64,000 nt of DNA from Ahaetulla prasina. Its lineage: Eukaryota > Chordata > Lepidosauria > Squamata > Colubridae. This document shows, in pieces, positions 62,290-64,000 of this stretch (its first letter is position 1; each line of letters begins with the position of its first letter). The notes below the pieces were generated by a model. It saw nothing but the letters and a program-made list of their open reading frames with translations. It did not search any database and was not told the origin of the DNA. Position numbers and translations under genes: made by a program. The stretch covers positions 96,213,825 to 96,277,824 of the forward strand of contig NC_080543.1 of the NCBI RefSeq assembly GCF_028640845.1, written 5' to 3'.

Positions 62290-62690
62290 ACCCAGACTTA
62301 ACAATTGTTGAGAGGAAAGACAAAAAAAGTCTGGATAGGAATACTTGGAGACAGCAGAAGAGAAAAGAAAGACCTGGAGAAAATACAAAGAACAGCAAAC
62401 AGAAGTACAGCAACTGTGGCAAAAGCAAGCAAAGATAGTATCAATTGTAATAGATGCTTTGAATGCAATCCTAAAATATATGGAGCACCAGTTGAAAAAA
62501 TCCCTATCAATCAATTGCAAAAAGCAGCTTTACTTGGAACAGTTTACATCTTGCTAGTAACTTTAATACCATTAAACTTCTACTTCTGCCTATCCCAGGT
62601 TCTTGGGAAGGACTTGATAGGTAGATAAAAATGCCAAATCCAGTCTAAACTTCTGGCTTACCATGTGACAAACAACAACAACAATAATAA
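62290..62690 (+). mobile_element. LINE fragment, probable R4/Dong type, extreme C-terminus
   Basis: Read in two overlapping frames, the plus strand gives KRKTWRKYKEQQTEVQQLW, IVSIVIDALNAILKYMEHQL and then KIPINQLQKAALLGTVYILL. The order of a Lys-rich helix, an IVIDALNAI-like strand and IQKAALLGT is what I recall for the end of R4/Dong-like LINEs. ACAACAACAATAATAAT at 62672-62690 fits their 3' tail. A frameshift lies near 62460. Confidence 0.6.
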
Positions 62691-62901
62691 TGCAACCTTT
62701 TGTGATGATTACCAAATACCTTTTCTGAAATCCTATTTTAGTTAAAAAGATTAAATAATATCAAATCATGCAATTGGTCTTGGTGGCAACCATGTGGACT
62801 ACAATATATATTCTCATTCTACCCTTCTACCCAAATGTAAGAGCTATCAGTGGAACTTTGCAACTTGAGTAATATTAATGCAAATCTCAATCTTAATTGT
62901 A

Positions 62902-63056
62902 TTGTTGGAAGAAATGTCCATCTGGGTTCAGTTCCAAGTGGGGATAAAGACACTGGAAACATGGAGACTGCTTGGAAAGATGGTTTAATGGTGGTCAGGT
63001 TCACAAAGGGCTGAGATGCTGAGCGCGCCCTGGCTTTATGCTTTTTCTGAGCTTTG
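62902..63056 (-). mobile_element. LTR fragment, first of two abutting LTRs
   Basis: The segment begins TGTTGG on the plus strand, so on the minus strand it ends CCAACA, as an LTR 3' end does. On the minus strand CATTAAACC lies about 75 bases upstream. It is cut off at 63056, where the second LTR begins. I infer an LTR from the ends and position only. Confidence 0.5.
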
Positions 63057-63207
63057 TGTTGGACTGGGTAATCGAGGACGCACGAGACCAGACTAGAGAC
63101 AACAGCTCTTTTATTAAGTGTGAGATTTCAGCAAAGAATACAGACAGGAGGTCCCCCTTTTATACACACCTGCACCAGGTGTCAGCCAATAGGATTCAAA
63201 TGATTCC
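63057..63207 (-). mobile_element. LTR (R/U5 and part of U3) of a Ty3/gypsy-like retrotransposon
   Basis: On the minus strand this reads a TATA box (GTGTATAAAAGGGGGAC at about 63151-63168), an AATAAA polyadenylation signal (63111-63116), then a U5-like end finishing CCAACA at 63057. The spacing of promoter, signal and terminal CA suits an LTR. The gag-like remnant lies immediately upstream on the same strand, so most of U3 and the pol region are missing between them. Confidence 0.72.
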
Positions 63208-63753
63208 TCATCCCCATCCTCGGCTTGGGTGAATTCTTGGAGCTCGACTTGGGCGACCCCCTTGGTGAATAGGCATTGTGAGGGCTGGAGTGTTGTTTGC
63301 TCCGGGCTCCTGCATGTTTTCGGCGGCTTTGCTGGACAGTTTGTGCCCCTTAGCTTCATCGATCGCGCCGGCTGGCCAAGTTAAATCATGCTTGGAGAGC
63401 AGTTGCTGCTGCAAACAGGTGTCTCGTACCCGGCATATGAATTGTTCGAGTAGGGTGTCTTCTAGGAATCCCTTGTACTCGCCGAGGGTGGCTGCTTTCC
63501 GGCGGGCAATGATGTATGCGCCGATAAAGAGCCGGGCACATGGAAAAGGGAGCTGGGTGGGCATGGGCTTTGGGCATCTGTGGCTACCGGGAGTCACCCG
63601 GTGGAGAGGTGGGAGCGGGGCAGAAGTTTGCAAATGATCACTTCCCCTTTGCCTTCTCTCCCAAAAGCATTCCTCAGGCGTAGTCACTTCTGCAGCAGGA
63701 GACTCATGCCTTGCACTGGCCTTCCGAAGGGTACTGTAGTAGCAGCTATCCAC
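63208..63753 (-). pseudogene. Ty3/gypsy-like gag remnant
   Basis: An open frame of 181 codons without a clear natural start. Its middle resembles gypsy-type Gag capsid: LEDTLLEQFICRVRDTCLQQ followed by LTWPAGAIDEAKGHKLSSKA, the LxEQFxxGLxD...A..A.A pattern. Gag normally packages the element's RNA into particles. No pol or zinc-finger region follows before the LTR. The first 30 or so residues come from an arm of the inverted repeat at 63718-63867 and are probably not original Gag. It is a remnant and not a gene. Confidence 0.65.
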
Positions 63754-63867
63754 AATTTTTTAACCCTTATTTCGCCGTACCCTGACCCACATGGCCCAGT
63801 ACAGTCAGGATGAAATAAGAGTAAAAAAATTGTAGATAGCTGCTGCTATAGTACCCTTTGGAAGGCC
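63718..63867. repeat. Large imperfect inverted repeat (hairpin)
   Basis: The arms 63718-63786 and 63804-63867 are complementary over most of their length around a 17-base spacer. They start and end with GGCCTTCC and GGAAGGCC. Weaker complementarity continues outward to about 63660 and 63930 (CTCCTGCTG.AGAAGTG on both). The right arm on the plus strand encodes a diverged version of what the left arm encodes on the minus strand. Confidence 0.88.
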
Positions 63868-64000
63868 GTGAGGCACATACAATACATTGCTTTGGCTCCT
63901 GCTGAAGAAGTGGCTGCAATCCATGGCAAAAGCAGCCAGAGCAGCATCCATGAAGCAGCTGTTCTGTGGACGGAATTGCCTGCTGTGACTGTCACCATTA

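Noticed and set aside
63278..63813. Plus-strand frames of 77-119 codons
   Set aside because: Antisense to the gag remnant and crossing the hairpin. They have no family resemblance.

Overview
The window looks like intergenic DNA from a snake genome, most probably an advanced (colubroid) snake. It is AT-rich with frequent microsatellites. It carries LINEs of several clades together (L1, CR1, a CR1-L3 type with an AATAG-repeat tail known from snakes, L2, and probable R4/Dong), a squamate tRNA-derived SINE, short hAT-type elements with 8-bp target duplications, and an LTR retrotransposon remnant. I recognise no host exon, tRNA or rRNA gene. Every convincing reading frame belongs to a transposable element, so the genes do not form a pathway. 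What can be read is insertion history.

Layout: 1-4880 holds two related CR1-group LINE pieces and a CR1 3' end. 5471-11411 is a full-length L1 with a perfect 16-bp target duplication, an intact ORF1 and a broken ORF2. 12407-12670 is a hAT-type element. 12830-15765 is an L1-type element with an intact ORF1 and no ORF2, flanked by its own target duplication; this 'half-L1' is the best candidate for something undescribed. 20157-20510 is a complete SINE. 21481-24152 is a CR1-L3 LINE split by a CR1.

26511-32605 is a mosaic of near-identical modules in which the same site appears once without and once with an L2 insertion. 35969-37320 holds two related hAT-type elements. 38016-42844 is a terminal-inverted-repeat element invaded by a CR1-L3 LINE, then partly duplicated in tandem (1.73 kb), with a copy of DNA from about 4.8 kb away replacing part of the LINE. 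44340-46205 is the 3' half of an L1 whose 3' noncoding region resembles that of the half-L1. 54559-59399 is an L1-like element split by a CR1. 61083-62690 has L2 and R4/Dong-like pieces. 62902-64000 has two abutting LTR pieces, a gag remnant and a large hairpin.

The near-identical duplications at 26.5-32.6 kb and 38-43 kb could be real recent events or haplotypes placed in tandem by the assembler. All calls come from reading the sequence by eye; no database search was run.
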